Source: Eggerthellaceae bacterium (GTDB taxonomy: Bacteria > Actinomycetota > Coriobacteriia > Coriobacteriales > Eggerthellaceae). Taken from it: DNA of 18,364 nucleotides. Position 1 is the first letter of the stretch. Each line of letters starts with the position of its first letter. The position numbers were made by a program, and so were the translations under genes. Below are positions 1-7,051 of the stretch, in pieces. The stretch spans positions 1-18,364 of the forward strand of contig JAFYTB010000085.1 of the NCBI GenBank assembly GCA_017559045.1, written 5' to 3'. The notes under the pieces were generated by a model. It was given only the letters and a program-made list of their open reading frames with translations, ran no database searches and was not told where the DNA came from.

Positions 1-562
1 GAAGCTTCTCAAACTGCTCGTGATCGTAGGCAACGTTGTTGCCAAGATCTCTCATGCCGTTTGGATCCTTGATGATGAACTTGCCGTCCTCGTATTTCCA
101 GGCGCAGATCAGATGGCCGCAATCGTACTGGTTCTCGCATTTCGAGCCATCAGACCAGATCCACGGCTCGCCCCAGTCGCGCGAGCTGAACCAGATGACG
201 CGATCGCCCTTGAGAAGCTCGTTCTTGAAGGATTCGAGGCTCTTATCCTCGAGGAACGTGCTTTCCACGCCGAAGACCTCGCGGAACATCGGATTGAATT
301 CCTCATGTGCGTCGCATGCGCAGATGTCGCCGTTGCCCTCTTCCTTTTGGGGAAGTCCCCATGAGGCACGGAGATCGTATGCCTCTACGGGGGTAAGGCG
401 TGCGCCGGTCAAAATGTTGACCGCCATCGTGAATGAGCAGAGGCCGCATGCGCAGTCGGCGAAGGTTCGGTCCCAGTAGGGATGATCTGCCCACTGAGGA
501 TCGATCTGGGCGATATGAACATCCTCGGCGTTTTCAAAAGGCTTGAAAGGTTTTGCGATCAT
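1..562 (-). CDS. C39-like cysteine peptidase domain protein (3' end outside window)
   Basis: The minus strand is open from the ATG at 562 to the window edge, giving 187 residues with no stop, so the C-terminus is missing. The fold looks like the papain-like peptidase C39/C39_2 group. The DCACGLC segment (residues 36-42), followed by a helix-like SFTMAVNIL, matches the usual catalytic 'CG..S' block, with Cys39 as probable nucleophile. A later CGHLICAW segment (His150) and KDPNG (Asp166) match the His and Asp positions of the triad. No signal peptide is visible, so a cytoplasmic location is likely. I chose the start at 562 because GGAGAG lies about 4-9 bases upstream. An in-frame ATG at 595 has no good ribosome binding site. 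The substrate cannot be read from the sequence. The domain could also be an inactive or transferase-like relative, so the call is to fold level only. Confidence 0.72.
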   Translation of the reverse strand, partial: MIAKPFKPFENAEDVHIAQIDPQWADHPYWDRTFADCACGLCSFTMAVNILTGARLTPVEAYDLRASWGLPQKEEGNGDICACDAHEEFNPMFREVFGVESTFLEDKSLESFKNELLKGDRVIWFSSRDWGEPWIWSDGSKCENQYDCGHLICAWKYEDGKFIIKDPNGMRDLGNNVAYDHEQFEKL

Positions 563-605
563 GGTGCTCTCCGGGTTGTCGTTCTGGTGACTCATGAGGC
601 TTTCA

Positions 606-619
606 ACGGCAAATGCCGT
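606..619. repeat. 14-base inverted repeat ACGGCA-AA-TGCCGT, operator-like
   Basis: Two perfect 6-base arms flank an AA centre. The repeat sits just downstream of the candidate -10, at the expected transcription start of the minus-strand peptidase-like gene. That is a typical place for a repressor to bind. No regulator can be assigned. It could also be chance or a small RNA hairpin. Confidence 0.4.
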
Positions 620-625
620 GTACGA

Positions 626-634
626 AGTATAGCA
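626..634 (-). promoter_or_regulatory. Candidate extended -10 promoter of the C39-like gene
   Basis: Read on the minus strand, TGC-TATACT forms an extended -10 element, which can work without a good -35, and no good -35 is seen. The predicted transcription start is near 619, leaving about 57 bases of leader before the ATG at 562. This is motif evidence only. Confidence 0.4.
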
Positions 635-725
635 ATAGGGTACTCAATGAGGGTCGTAACTACCTGCTCAAAGGCACTTTGCTCCTTTTTACGAACCTGC
701 AACCTCTGATTTGCTGGAGTTTCGC

Positions 726-731
726 TATAGT
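726..731 (+). promoter_or_regulatory. Candidate -10 of the binding-protein gene
   Basis: TATAGT fits a -10 element and would start transcription near 738, exactly where a strong inverted repeat begins. No convincing -35 hexamer is seen at the normal distance, so either an activator helps or the true promoter is elsewhere in 640-730. The leader would be about 78 bases. Confidence 0.33.
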
Positions 732-738
732 GTCCAAA

Positions 739-769
739 GCGAAATGTAAGGTCTGTTCTTACGTTACGC
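739..769 (+). promoter_or_regulatory. Hairpin in the leader of the binding-protein gene
   Basis: Bases 739-750 pair with 758-769 around a 7-base loop. Eleven of twelve positions pair, one of them a T-G wobble, with a single A-A mismatch. No T-run follows, so it is not an intrinsic terminator. It may be an operator overlapping the transcription start, or an RNA hairpin at the 5' end that protects the message of this probably abundant lipoprotein. The two readings cannot be told apart from sequence. Confidence 0.5.
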
Positions 770-815
770 CTGTTTGCCCATGTTGATGGGCGCAGGAAAG
801 TGAAAGGATTTACAA

Positions 816-1808
816 ATGCTTAAGACTACTCTTAAGAAGAGCAAGGTCATGGGCCTCATTGCGGCTTTCACCACCCTTGCTCTCGCACTGGTCCTCATGG
901 CCGGTTGCTCTTCCAATGAGGCTGAGGAGCCCGCACCCAGCGATGAGCCCGTAGCCGAGGCTGGCGCTATCGACGCCGTTGCTTTCGACGCTCTGGTTGC
1001 TGGCGGCCCGGTTGCTTCTGACGAGGCTATCGCTGCAAGCGAGTGGGCTACCGCTGTTAAGGAAGCTGGCGTTCTCCGCATTGGTGGCGTTCAGACCTCC
1101 ACTCTGTTCAGCCTTCTGAACGAAGTTGACGGCGTTACCCGCGGCTTCGACGCTGGTCTTGCTCAGCTTCTCGCCAACTACATTCTTGGCGACCCCACTG
1201 CTATCGAGCTCACCCAGGTGACCTCCGATACCCGTGAGTCCGTTCTGCAGAACGACCAGGTTGACGCTGTCTTTGCAACCTACACCATCAACGCTGCTCG
1301 TGCTGAGCTCATCTCCTTCGCTGGTCCCTACTATGCTTCTCAGCAGGCAATCCTCGTGAAGGCTGACAACACCGACATCAACGGCCTCGAGGATCTCGAG
1401 GGCAAGGTCGTCGCTGTTCAGTCTGGCTCCAACGGCCCGGCTATCATGGACGAGTATGCTCCCGGCGCTATTCAGCAGGCTTTCTCCACCGATGAGGAGG
1501 CTCGTGCCGCTCTCGAGCAGGGTCGCGTTGACGCTTACGTCATCGACGAGACCATGCAGCTTGGCTCCATGCTGAAGAACCCCGGCAAGTATCGTATGGC
1601 TGGCGAGCACTTCGGCGACATCGATCCGTACGGCATCGGCCTTCCGCTCAACTCTGACGCTGTTGCTTTCGTCAACGACTTCCTCAATGTCCTGATCGAG
1701 AACGGCATCTGGGCTGACCTTTGGCAGATCTCCCTTGGCGATCGCACCGGTGTTGAGACCGCTCCTGGCGCTCCCAATGTTGGCGATCTCTCCTTCCTCG
1801 AGCAGTAG
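816..1808 (+). CDS. Amino-acid ABC transporter substrate-binding lipoprotein (SBP family 3)
   Basis: This 330-residue protein is the extracellular receptor of the ABC importer encoded just downstream. It has a lipoprotein signal peptide: basic N-terminus, hydrophobic core, then lipobox LMAGC with the lipidated cysteine at residue 31. An acidic, Ala/Glu/Pro-rich linker (about 32-75) precedes the family 3 solute-binding fold. TRESVL (Arg140), VDAVFATYTINAARAELISF (Arg162) and VDAYVIDE (Asp244) occupy positions that in GlnH/GluB-type proteins contact the alpha-amino and alpha-carboxyl groups of the ligand. The ligand is therefore probably a polar amino acid such as glutamate or glutamine, but the exact one is not readable. 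GAAAGGA at 802-808 is a good ribosome binding site. A strong terminator follows the gene, so it is probably transcribed mostly alone. Confidence 0.93.
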   Translation: MLKTTLKKSKVMGLIAAFTTLALALVLMAGCSSNEAEEPAPSDEPVAEAGAIDAVAFDALVAGGPVASDEAIAASEWATAVKEAGVLRIGGVQTSTLFSLLNEVDGVTRGFDAGLAQLLANYILGDPTAIELTQVTSDTRESVLQNDQVDAVFATYTINAARAELISFAGPYYASQQAILVKADNTDINGLEDLEGKVVAVQSGSNGPAIMDEYAPGAIQQAFSTDEEARAALEQGRVDAYVIDETMQLGSMLKNPGKYRMAGEHFGDIDPYGIGLPLNSDAVAFVNDFLNVLIENGIWADLWQISLGDRTGVETAPGAPNVGDLSFLEQ

Positions 1809-1837
1809 TTTCACGCTGAAACACTCTTGATTTTCGA

Positions 1838-1874
1838 GACGACCGAGCCTTCGGGTTCGGTCGTCTTCTTTTTT
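1838..1874 (+). terminator. Strong intrinsic terminator after the binding-protein gene
   Basis: A 12-base-pair stem (1838-1849 with 1854-1865, one G-T wobble) is closed by a TTCG tetraloop and followed by TTCTTTTTT. It lies 30 bases after the stop codon. It separates the receptor gene from the permease and ATPase genes, probably letting the receptor be made in excess. Confidence 0.93.
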
Positions 1875-1899
1875 AACGCGTTGCGACCCTGCAGAAGAG

Positions 1900-1919
1900 C
1901 GCTTTACCGAGGTGTAGCG
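1900..1919. repeat. Imperfect inverted repeat upstream of the permease promoter
   Basis: CGCTTTACCGAGGTGTAGCG has paired arms CGCT/AGCG and ACC/GGT around a GA centre, with a 2-base internal mismatch. It lies just before the candidate promoter elements of the permease operon, so it could bind a regulator. The signal is weak. Confidence 0.25.
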
Positions 1920-1935
1920 GTGAGAATCTGTGCAA

Positions 1936-1965
1936 TTGACGTATAATGTCCGTTCATTGTATTTA
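1936..1965 (+). promoter_or_regulatory. Candidate promoter(s) of the permease-ATPase operon
   Basis: Two overlapping solutions are seen. One is TTGACG (1936-1941), an 18-base spacer and TATTTA (1960-1965). The other uses the perfect -10 TATAAT at 1942-1947 with no clear -35. Either one starts transcription between the terminator at 1838-1874 and the GTG at 2003, as is needed if that terminator is efficient. Confidence 0.5.
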
Positions 1966-2002
1966 GCCGTATCACTTTCTGTTGTACCTCTTGGGAGGGT
2001 TC

Positions 2003-2662
2003 GTGAGATTTATCGAATTGCTTTCGACGTATGGAGACATGTACGTCGAAGCAGCGTTTGCCACATGGTGGATGACGGCCGTGTCGTTCATCGGTGCTAT
2101 GATCTTGGGCCTCATGGTCACCGTCATGCGCGTGTGTCCCATTAAGCCTCTGCGAGTAGTGGGCGACTTCTACGTGCAGGTGTTCCGCAACATCCCCGGC
2201 ATCTCTATGCTCATTCTCGTTGCCTATGCGCTTCCGTATCTTGGCTTGGTGCTCGACTGGGTGCCGTGCGTTTTGGTGAGCGCCATCCTCATTTGCTCCG
2301 CTTTTGCTTCTGAGAACTTCATGAGCGGCATCAACACGGTTGGCGTGGGTCAGATCGAGGCTGCCCGTTCGCTGGGTCTGACTTTTACTCAGATGATGAG
2401 GCTCGTCATCATTCCCCAGGCGCTGCGCTCGGTTGTGCCCCCTATGACCAATCTCCTCATCGCCACCATGCTTACTACGGCTATTGCTTCGCAGGTTCCG
2501 GTTACCCCGCCCGAGCTGACTGGTGTCGTAAGCTACATCAACACGCGTATGCCCTACGGTGTGCTTGCCTTTATCGTTCCGGCGGCTACCTACCTGTGCA
2601 CGTCGTTGCTCATTGGCTACGTTGGCAACAAGATTGATCAGCGAGTAAGGATTCTCCGATGA
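2003..2662 (+). CDS. Amino-acid ABC transporter permease (first, HisM/GlnP type)
   Basis: This 219-residue inner-membrane protein has about five hydrophobic segments and belongs to the polar amino-acid permease family. The EAA loop that docks on the ATPase is clear at residues 119-125 (EAARSLG), followed by IIPQALRSVVP. It should pair with the next gene's product to form the channel. I chose the GTG at 2003 because GGGAGGG at 1993-1999 lies just before it. A TTG at 1982 is in frame but would put this ribosome binding site inside the gene. The stop overlaps the next start by four bases (ATGA, 2659-2662), so the two are probably translationally coupled and made in equal amounts. The small size is normal for the family. 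Confidence 0.92.
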   Translation: MRFIELLSTYGDMYVEAAFATWWMTAVSFIGAMILGLMVTVMRVCPIKPLRVVGDFYVQVFRNIPGISMLILVAYALPYLGLVLDWVPCVLVSAILICSAFASENFMSGINTVGVGQIEAARSLGLTFTQMMRLVIIPQALRSVVPPMTNLLIATMLTTAIASQVPVTPPELTGVVSYINTRMPYGVLAFIVPAATYLCTSLLIGYVGNKIDQRVRILR

Positions 2663-3504
2663 GCGCGCCGGCAGTTAAACCTATTCGCGATTCTCTGTAC
2701 GAGCAGCCGGGACCCAAGACGCGTCGACGCATTGTCGTTGCTACGGGTATTGCCGCCGTGCTTGTGTTGATCGGAATCGCGCTTATCATTCGTCAGTTCT
2801 ACATCACGGGACAGCTTGATCCGAAGTATTGGCTTCTCTTTACTCGCTGGACCACGTGGAAGTTCTTGCTTACCGGCTTCATGGGAACCCTGAAGTCTGC
2901 TTTTGTTGCAGGTGTGCTTGCGCTTGCCGGAGGCTTGATTCTCATGTGGGGTCGACTGAGCAAGATCACCCCTGTTCGCTGGGTTGCTCGTGCCATTACG
3001 GAATTCTTCCGCGGTGTTCCCAGCCTGCTGTTCGTCTACTTCTTCTTCATCGTTATGCCTACGGTTGGCATCAAGATGGACTCTTTCTGGATGATCACCC
3101 TTCCGGCTGCCATGAGTGCTGCCGGTGCGTGTGCTGAAGTGTTCCGTGCGGGCGTCAATGCTGTTCCTGCTGGTCAGGTTGAGGCTGCCAAGTCTCTTGG
3201 CATGAGCAAGACGAAGACCATGCTGCTTATTCAGTTGCCTCAGGCTATTAGGTTCGTTGTGCCGACGCTTATTTCTCAGCTTGTCATCGTGGTTAAGGAC
3301 ACCACGCTTGCTTACGTGGTTAGCTATGCCGACCTGCTGCAAAATGGCCGCGTTCTCATTGCGAACTACGACGCGCTGGTGTCGGTGTATCTCGTGATCG
3401 CCATCATTTACATCGTGCTTAACTACCTCATCAACAAGGCATCCGTCGCTATTGCAAATCGCAGCGGCGTGAAGCTCATCGACGTTTCCAAAGTTTCCTC
3501 TTAA
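2659..3504 (+). CDS. Amino-acid ABC transporter permease (second)
   Basis: This 281-residue membrane protein is the partner of the preceding permease. It starts with a basic cytoplasmic tail (about 1-25), then a hydrophobic segment (about 26-46), an outside loop (about 47-66) and the conserved permease core with further membrane spans. The EAA loop EAAKSLG is at residues 175-181, followed by IQLPQAIRFVVP. The extra N-terminal span and loop make it longer than the first permease, as is common for GluD- or GltK-like second subunits. Its start overlaps the previous stop by four bases. A polar amino acid is the likely substrate, judged from the family of the whole cassette. Confidence 0.92.
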   Translation: MSAPAVKPIRDSLYEQPGPKTRRRIVVATGIAAVLVLIGIALIIRQFYITGQLDPKYWLLFTRWTTWKFLLTGFMGTLKSAFVAGVLALAGGLILMWGRLSKITPVRWVARAITEFFRGVPSLLFVYFFFIVMPTVGIKMDSFWMITLPAAMSAAGACAEVFRAGVNAVPAGQVEAAKSLGMSKTKTMLLIQLPQAIRFVVPTLISQLVIVVKDTTLAYVVSYADLLQNGRVLIANYDALVSVYLVIAIIYIVLNYLINKASVAIANRSGVKLIDVSKVSS

Positions 3505-3516
3505 GGAGCTCATCTT

Positions 3517-4263
3517 ATGACCGAACAAATTCCTGCTGTCGAATTCCGCCATGTAGACAAGCATTTCGGAAAGCTTCACGTTCTTCGTGATATCAATTTG
3601 AGCATCATGCCCGGTGAGGTTGTTGTCGTTATCGGTCCTTCTGGCTCCGGTAAGTCCACGCTTTGCCGTACGGTTAATCGTCTTGAGACCATTGACTCCG
3701 GTGAGATCTACATTCATGGCGAGCTTCTCCCCGAGGAGGGCAAGGCCCTTGCCGCCATGCGTTCGAAGGTCGGCATGGTGTTCCAGAGCTTTAATCTGTT
3801 TGCCCACAAGACCGTTCTCGATAATGTCACCATGGGTCCCACCCAGGTTCTTGGCGTGAAGAAGAAGGAAGCGGAAGAGCAGGCTATGGCTCTGCTTGCC
3901 CGCGTGGGCGTTGCCGATCAGGCTAAGAAGGTTCCCGCTCAGCTTTCCGGTGGTCAGCAGCAGCGTGTTGCCATTGCACGTTCTCTCGCTATGCGTCCTG
4001 AGGTCATGCTGTTTGACGAGCCTACTTCCGCTCTTGACCCCGAGATGATCAACGAAGTTCTCGATGTTATCGTCGAGCTTGCTCGTGAGGGTATGACCAT
4101 GATGGTCGTTACTCACGAGATGGGCTTTGCTCGCCGTGTTGCGGATCGCGTTCTGTTCATGGCGGACGGCGTGATTCTCGAGGAGGCTACGCCGGACGAG
4201 TTCTTCTCGAATCCGAAGACGGATCGTGCTCGTGAGTTCCTTGACTCCATCGCGGGCCACTAG
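3517..4263 (+). CDS. Amino-acid ABC transporter ATP-binding protein (GlnQ/HisP type)
   Basis: This 248-residue cytoplasmic ATPase powers the importer. All nucleotide-binding motifs are intact: Walker A GPSGSGKST (40-48), Q-loop VFQSFN (Gln90), signature LSGGQQQR (143-150), Walker B VMLFDEP (163-169) with D-loop SALD, and H-loop His200 in VVTHEMGFA. Length and motifs match the polar amino-acid ATPase group (GlnQ, HisP, ArtP). AAGGAG lies about eight bases before the ATG and only 12 bases separate it from the second permease, so it is in the same operon. No regulatory C-terminal domain is present. Confidence 0.95.
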   Translation: MTEQIPAVEFRHVDKHFGKLHVLRDINLSIMPGEVVVVIGPSGSGKSTLCRTVNRLETIDSGEIYIHGELLPEEGKALAAMRSKVGMVFQSFNLFAHKTVLDNVTMGPTQVLGVKKKEAEEQAMALLARVGVADQAKKVPAQLSGGQQQRVAIARSLAMRPEVMLFDEPTSALDPEMINEVLDVIVELAREGMTMMVVTHEMGFARRVADRVLFMADGVILEEATPDEFFSNPKTDRAREFLDSIAGH

Positions 4264-4275
4264 TCGGAGGTTTGC

Positions 4276-5067
4276 ATGACTGCAGTTGACGTGAGTCAGG
4301 CGGATAAGCCGATTATCGTAGTGATGCCGAAGTACCTTACGGCCGACAGGCTCATCAAGAGTATTTCCTCCTGCGATTCCTTGCTTATCGCTGATAACTA
4401 TTTCCGCTCCATCATTGCTGCTGGTGGCATTCCCGTTCTTTTCCCCATTACTGAGGATGAGGCGGTCTGCAATTCCGTTCTGGAGCTTGCCGACGGTATC
4501 CTTCTTACCGGTGGTGCGGACCTCGACCCTCGCCTGTACGGTGGTAATGCTGAAGACGAGAATCTCGGCGTGCATGTTGCGAACAGGGAACGCACCGAGT
4601 ATCGCGTCCTTGATTACATCTTCGCCCATGATGTGCCGATGCTTGGTATCTGCCGCGGCATCCAGCTTCTCAATGTCTATAGTGGCGGAACGCTTTACGA
4701 GCATCTTGCTGACAACCTTCCTGAAGCCGATGAGAATGGAGTCGAGATCAAGCATTGGCAGGATATCGACTATTCGCTGCCTTCTCATAAGGTTCGCCTT
4801 GTCGAGGGCACGCTCATTGCTGACATGCTTGAAGTCGATGAAGTTGTGACGAATTCGATGCATCATCAGGGCATCAAGCAGCTGTCTCCCAAGCTTGAGG
4901 CGATGGCTTACGGTCCTGGTGGGCTGGTCGAGGCTGTGCGCGTCCCCGATCTCTCTTTTGCAGTTGGCCTTCAGTGGCATCCTGAGTATCTCGGCACCCA
5001 TGCGAATATGAACCGCATTTTCGAGAGGCTCATTGCTGAAGCGAAAGACTATCGCCTCCGCAAGTAG
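4276..5067 (+). CDS. Gamma-glutamyl-gamma-aminobutyrate hydrolase-like protein (peptidase C26)
   Basis: This 263-residue protein has the class I glutamine amidotransferase fold in its stand-alone hydrolase form (PuuD-like). The nucleophile elbow GICRG places Cys126. WHPEY supplies His235 and Glu237, completing the triad. LLTGGADLDP (77-86) and SMHHQG (194-199) are typical of the PuuD branch. Enzymes of this branch cut gamma-glutamyl amide bonds, releasing glutamate. CGGAGG sits five bases before the start and the gene follows the ATPase by 12 bases, making it the last gene of the transporter operon. The context suggests the importer brings in glutamine or a gamma-glutamyl compound that this enzyme hydrolyses. 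The precise substrate is not visible, and a cell-wall gamma-glutamyl peptide is an alternative. Confidence 0.88.
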   Translation: MTAVDVSQADKPIIVVMPKYLTADRLIKSISSCDSLLIADNYFRSIIAAGGIPVLFPITEDEAVCNSVLELADGILLTGGADLDPRLYGGNAEDENLGVHVANRERTEYRVLDYIFAHDVPMLGICRGIQLLNVYSGGTLYEHLADNLPEADENGVEIKHWQDIDYSLPSHKVRLVEGTLIADMLEVDEVVTNSMHHQGIKQLSPKLEAMAYGPGGLVEAVRVPDLSFAVGLQWHPEYLGTHANMNRIFERLIAEAKDYRLRK

Positions 5068-5140
5068 CTCGCACTCTCGTGTTTGGCGGGGTGGGAGTCT
5101 TTCCGTAAGGTCAATCGAGCGTAACCGCATAAACAAGAAT

Positions 5141-5194
5141 AGAGGCCCCCGGAGTTGTTCTTTACCGAACTGCTCCGGGGGTCTCTCGCTTTTC
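5141..5194 (+). terminator. Intrinsic terminator of the amino-acid transporter operon
   Basis: Bases 5141-5154 pair with 5173-5186 in a 14-base GC-rich stem containing one G-T wobble. The inner bases TTGTTC and GAACTG extend it partly, around a short loop. The T-run (5190-5193) is short and slightly displaced, so termination may be incomplete. It lies about 75 bases after the stop codon. Confidence 0.75.
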
Positions 5195-5204
5195 AGACCT
5201 ACCT

Positions 5205-5231
5205 TTGAAAGCTTTCTATTCGCGCTATCAT
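5205..5231 (+). promoter_or_regulatory. Candidate promoter of the exporter operon
   Basis: TTGAAA (5205-5210) and TATCAT (5226-5231) are 15 bases apart. Reading the -35 one base earlier gives 16. The predicted start near 5238 leaves a leader of about 30 bases with the ribosome binding site GGAGG at 5259-5263. The spacer is a little short. Confidence 0.42.
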
Positions 5232-5269
5232 TGTGCGAGACATGCTCAGTGACTGCACGGAGGAAACGC

Positions 5270-7039
5270 GTGAAGACAACTTGGAGAACCCTTCATTACT
5301 ATTGGGCGGTGACGCGCAAGCATCTGGGTTTGTTTGTATTGCTTATCGCCTCGACTATTGGCTTTGTCGCGCTGCTCACCTATGGCAACCCCTATGTTAT
5401 GAGTCTTGTGGTTGACCGTGTGGCGGAAGGCTCTGTATCGGCCGATCAGGTATTCGAGGTGTTCGGCCCTTACATCATTGCTCTCATCTGCATTAACTTG
5501 GTGGGTCAAACATGCAGTAAGTTGCAGGATTTTGCGCTCTGGCGCCTTGAGATTGCCGTTAGCTATGATCTCGCCACCATGGCATTCGATGCCTTGTCGA
5601 ATCAGTCGATGACGTTTCATTCCAATCGCTTCGGCGGCACCTTGGTGTCTCAGACCACTAAATTCATGAGTGCCTACAATCAGCTGATTGAAGCCATCAT
5701 GTTTCCGTTTCTTCCGGTTATCTGCTCGGTGGTCTTTACCTGCGTGATCTTGACGCCTGTTGTTCCGGTGTACGTTGCGGTGCTCATGACCCTGCTGGTC
5801 GTGTATGCCTCGGTTTCCTATCTGATGTACAAAAGGATTCTCCATCTGAACGAGAAGGCGGCTGGCGCTCAAAACCAGCTGTCGGGAGAGCTCTCCGATG
5901 CCGTAACCAATATCCTTGCAGTTAAAACCTATGGTCGTGAGGATTACGAGCGCATGTTGTTCGATAGGGCAAACAAGGAAGTGGTTGCCCGTGATTCTAA
6001 GCGCATGATGTCTTCTCTTACGAGGGGAATCATTACGGCGGCTATCACCGTGGTTATCATGAGCGTTGTTACCGTGTTCATCACGGGAGGCAATGCTTGG
6101 TTTGGCATCTCTGCGGGTACTCTGGTGATGATGTTTACCTATACGAACACGCTGACGAACCAATTCAACTTCATTAATACGGGCCTTCAGCGCCTCAACC
6201 GTGCGTTTGGTGATGCAAGTGGAATGACGGCCGTGCTCGATGAGCCTCGACTGGTTTCCGATGCCCCTGATGCGCAGCCTCTTGTTGTCAAGGATGGTGC
6301 CATCGACTTCGAGGGTATTAACTTCTGGTATACGGACGGCGGAGTGAAGACGCAGGTCTTCAACGATTTCGAGCTTCATATACCTGCGGGTCAGCGAATA
6401 GGTTTAGTTGGTATGAGCGGTGCGGGTAAAACTACTCTGACCAAGCTTCTGCTTCGTTTGGCTGACATCCAAGAGGGAAAGATCTTGGTTGATGGGCAAA
6501 ACGTCGCTGAGATCACGCAGCAGAGCTTGCGTCGTCAAATTGCTTACGTTCCTCAAGAGGCTTTGCTATTCCACCGTACGATTGCCGAGAACATCGCGTA
6601 TGGACGTCCTGATGCATCGATGGAGGAAATCCGCGAGGCTGCTCGCCAGGCGAATGCCCTGGAGTTTATTGAGCGACTTCCTCAGGGCTTTGAGACGGTT
6701 ACCGGAGAGCGTGGCGTGAAGCTTTCGGGCGGTCAGAGGCAGCGTATTGCTATTGCGCGAGCAATGTTGGCGGATGCTCCCATCCTCGTCTTAGATGAGG
6801 CCACAAGTGCGCTTGACTCTGAAAGTGAGGCTATGGTCCAGGAGGCGCTCGGTCGCCTTATGGCAGGTAGGACTTCGATAGTTGTGGCGCATCGCCTGTC
6901 TACGGTTGCAAGCCTTGATCGCATCGTTGTTCTTGCTGATGGCAAGGTTGTAGAAGATGGCCCGCATGCTGATTTGATTGAGGCTGGCGGAGACTACGCG
7001 GCTCTTTGGGGTCGTCAGACTGGTGCGTATTTATCCTAG
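5270..7039 (+). CDS. ABC transporter half-exporter, fused permease and ATPase
   Basis: This 589-residue protein has an N-terminal transmembrane domain of the type I exporter family (about residues 18-310, six likely spans) and a C-terminal nucleotide-binding domain. Motifs are complete: Walker A GMSGAGKTT (381-389), signature LSGGQRQR (485-492), Walker B ILVLDEATSALD (505-516) and H-loop His541 in VAHRLST. It should work as a homodimer, since no second half-transporter is beside it. Exporters of this family move lipids, peptides or drugs, and the substrate here is unknown. I place the start at the GTG at 5270 because GGAGG lies six bases upstream and the membrane domain begins soon after. The frame is open further upstream, but that would run through the preceding terminator. 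The SGNH hydrolase gene follows after 12 bases. Confidence 0.9.
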   Translation: MKTTWRTLHYYWAVTRKHLGLFVLLIASTIGFVALLTYGNPYVMSLVVDRVAEGSVSADQVFEVFGPYIIALICINLVGQTCSKLQDFALWRLEIAVSYDLATMAFDALSNQSMTFHSNRFGGTLVSQTTKFMSAYNQLIEAIMFPFLPVICSVVFTCVILTPVVPVYVAVLMTLLVVYASVSYLMYKRILHLNEKAAGAQNQLSGELSDAVTNILAVKTYGREDYERMLFDRANKEVVARDSKRMMSSLTRGIITAAITVVIMSVVTVFITGGNAWFGISAGTLVMMFTYTNTLTNQFNFINTGLQRLNRAFGDASGMTAVLDEPRLVSDAPDAQPLVVKDGAIDFEGINFWYTDGGVKTQVFNDFELHIPAGQRIGLVGMSGAGKTTLTKLLLRLADIQEGKILVDGQNVAEITQQSLRRQIAYVPQEALLFHRTIAENIAYGRPDASMEEIREAARQANALEFIERLPQGFETVTGERGVKLSGGQRQRIAIARAMLADAPILVLDEATSALDSESEAMVQEALGRLMAGRTSIVVAHRLSTVASLDRIVVLADGKVVEDGPHADLIEAGGDYAALWGRQTGAYLS

Positions 7040-7051
7040 GGTAGGAGAAGC

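Noticed and set aside
810..1814. Minus-strand open frame of 334 codons opposite the binding-protein gene
   Set aside because: It mirrors almost exactly the lipoprotein gene, which has a lipobox, ligand-site motifs and a ribosome binding site. The antisense product is Ser/Val/Gly-rich with no known domain.
2638..5136. Minus-strand open frame of 832 codons across three transporter genes and the hydrolase gene
   Set aside because: It lies wholly opposite four genes with complete family motifs and spans their gene boundaries. Its translation has low-complexity, His/Asn/Arg-rich composition and no recognisable domain. It is a by-product of codon bias that avoids antisense stops.
5033..5269. Upstream extension of the exporter gene to an ATG at 5033
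   Set aside because: It would start inside the hydrolase gene and read through the terminator hairpin at 5141-5186. GGAGG before the GTG at 5270 and family length fix the start there.
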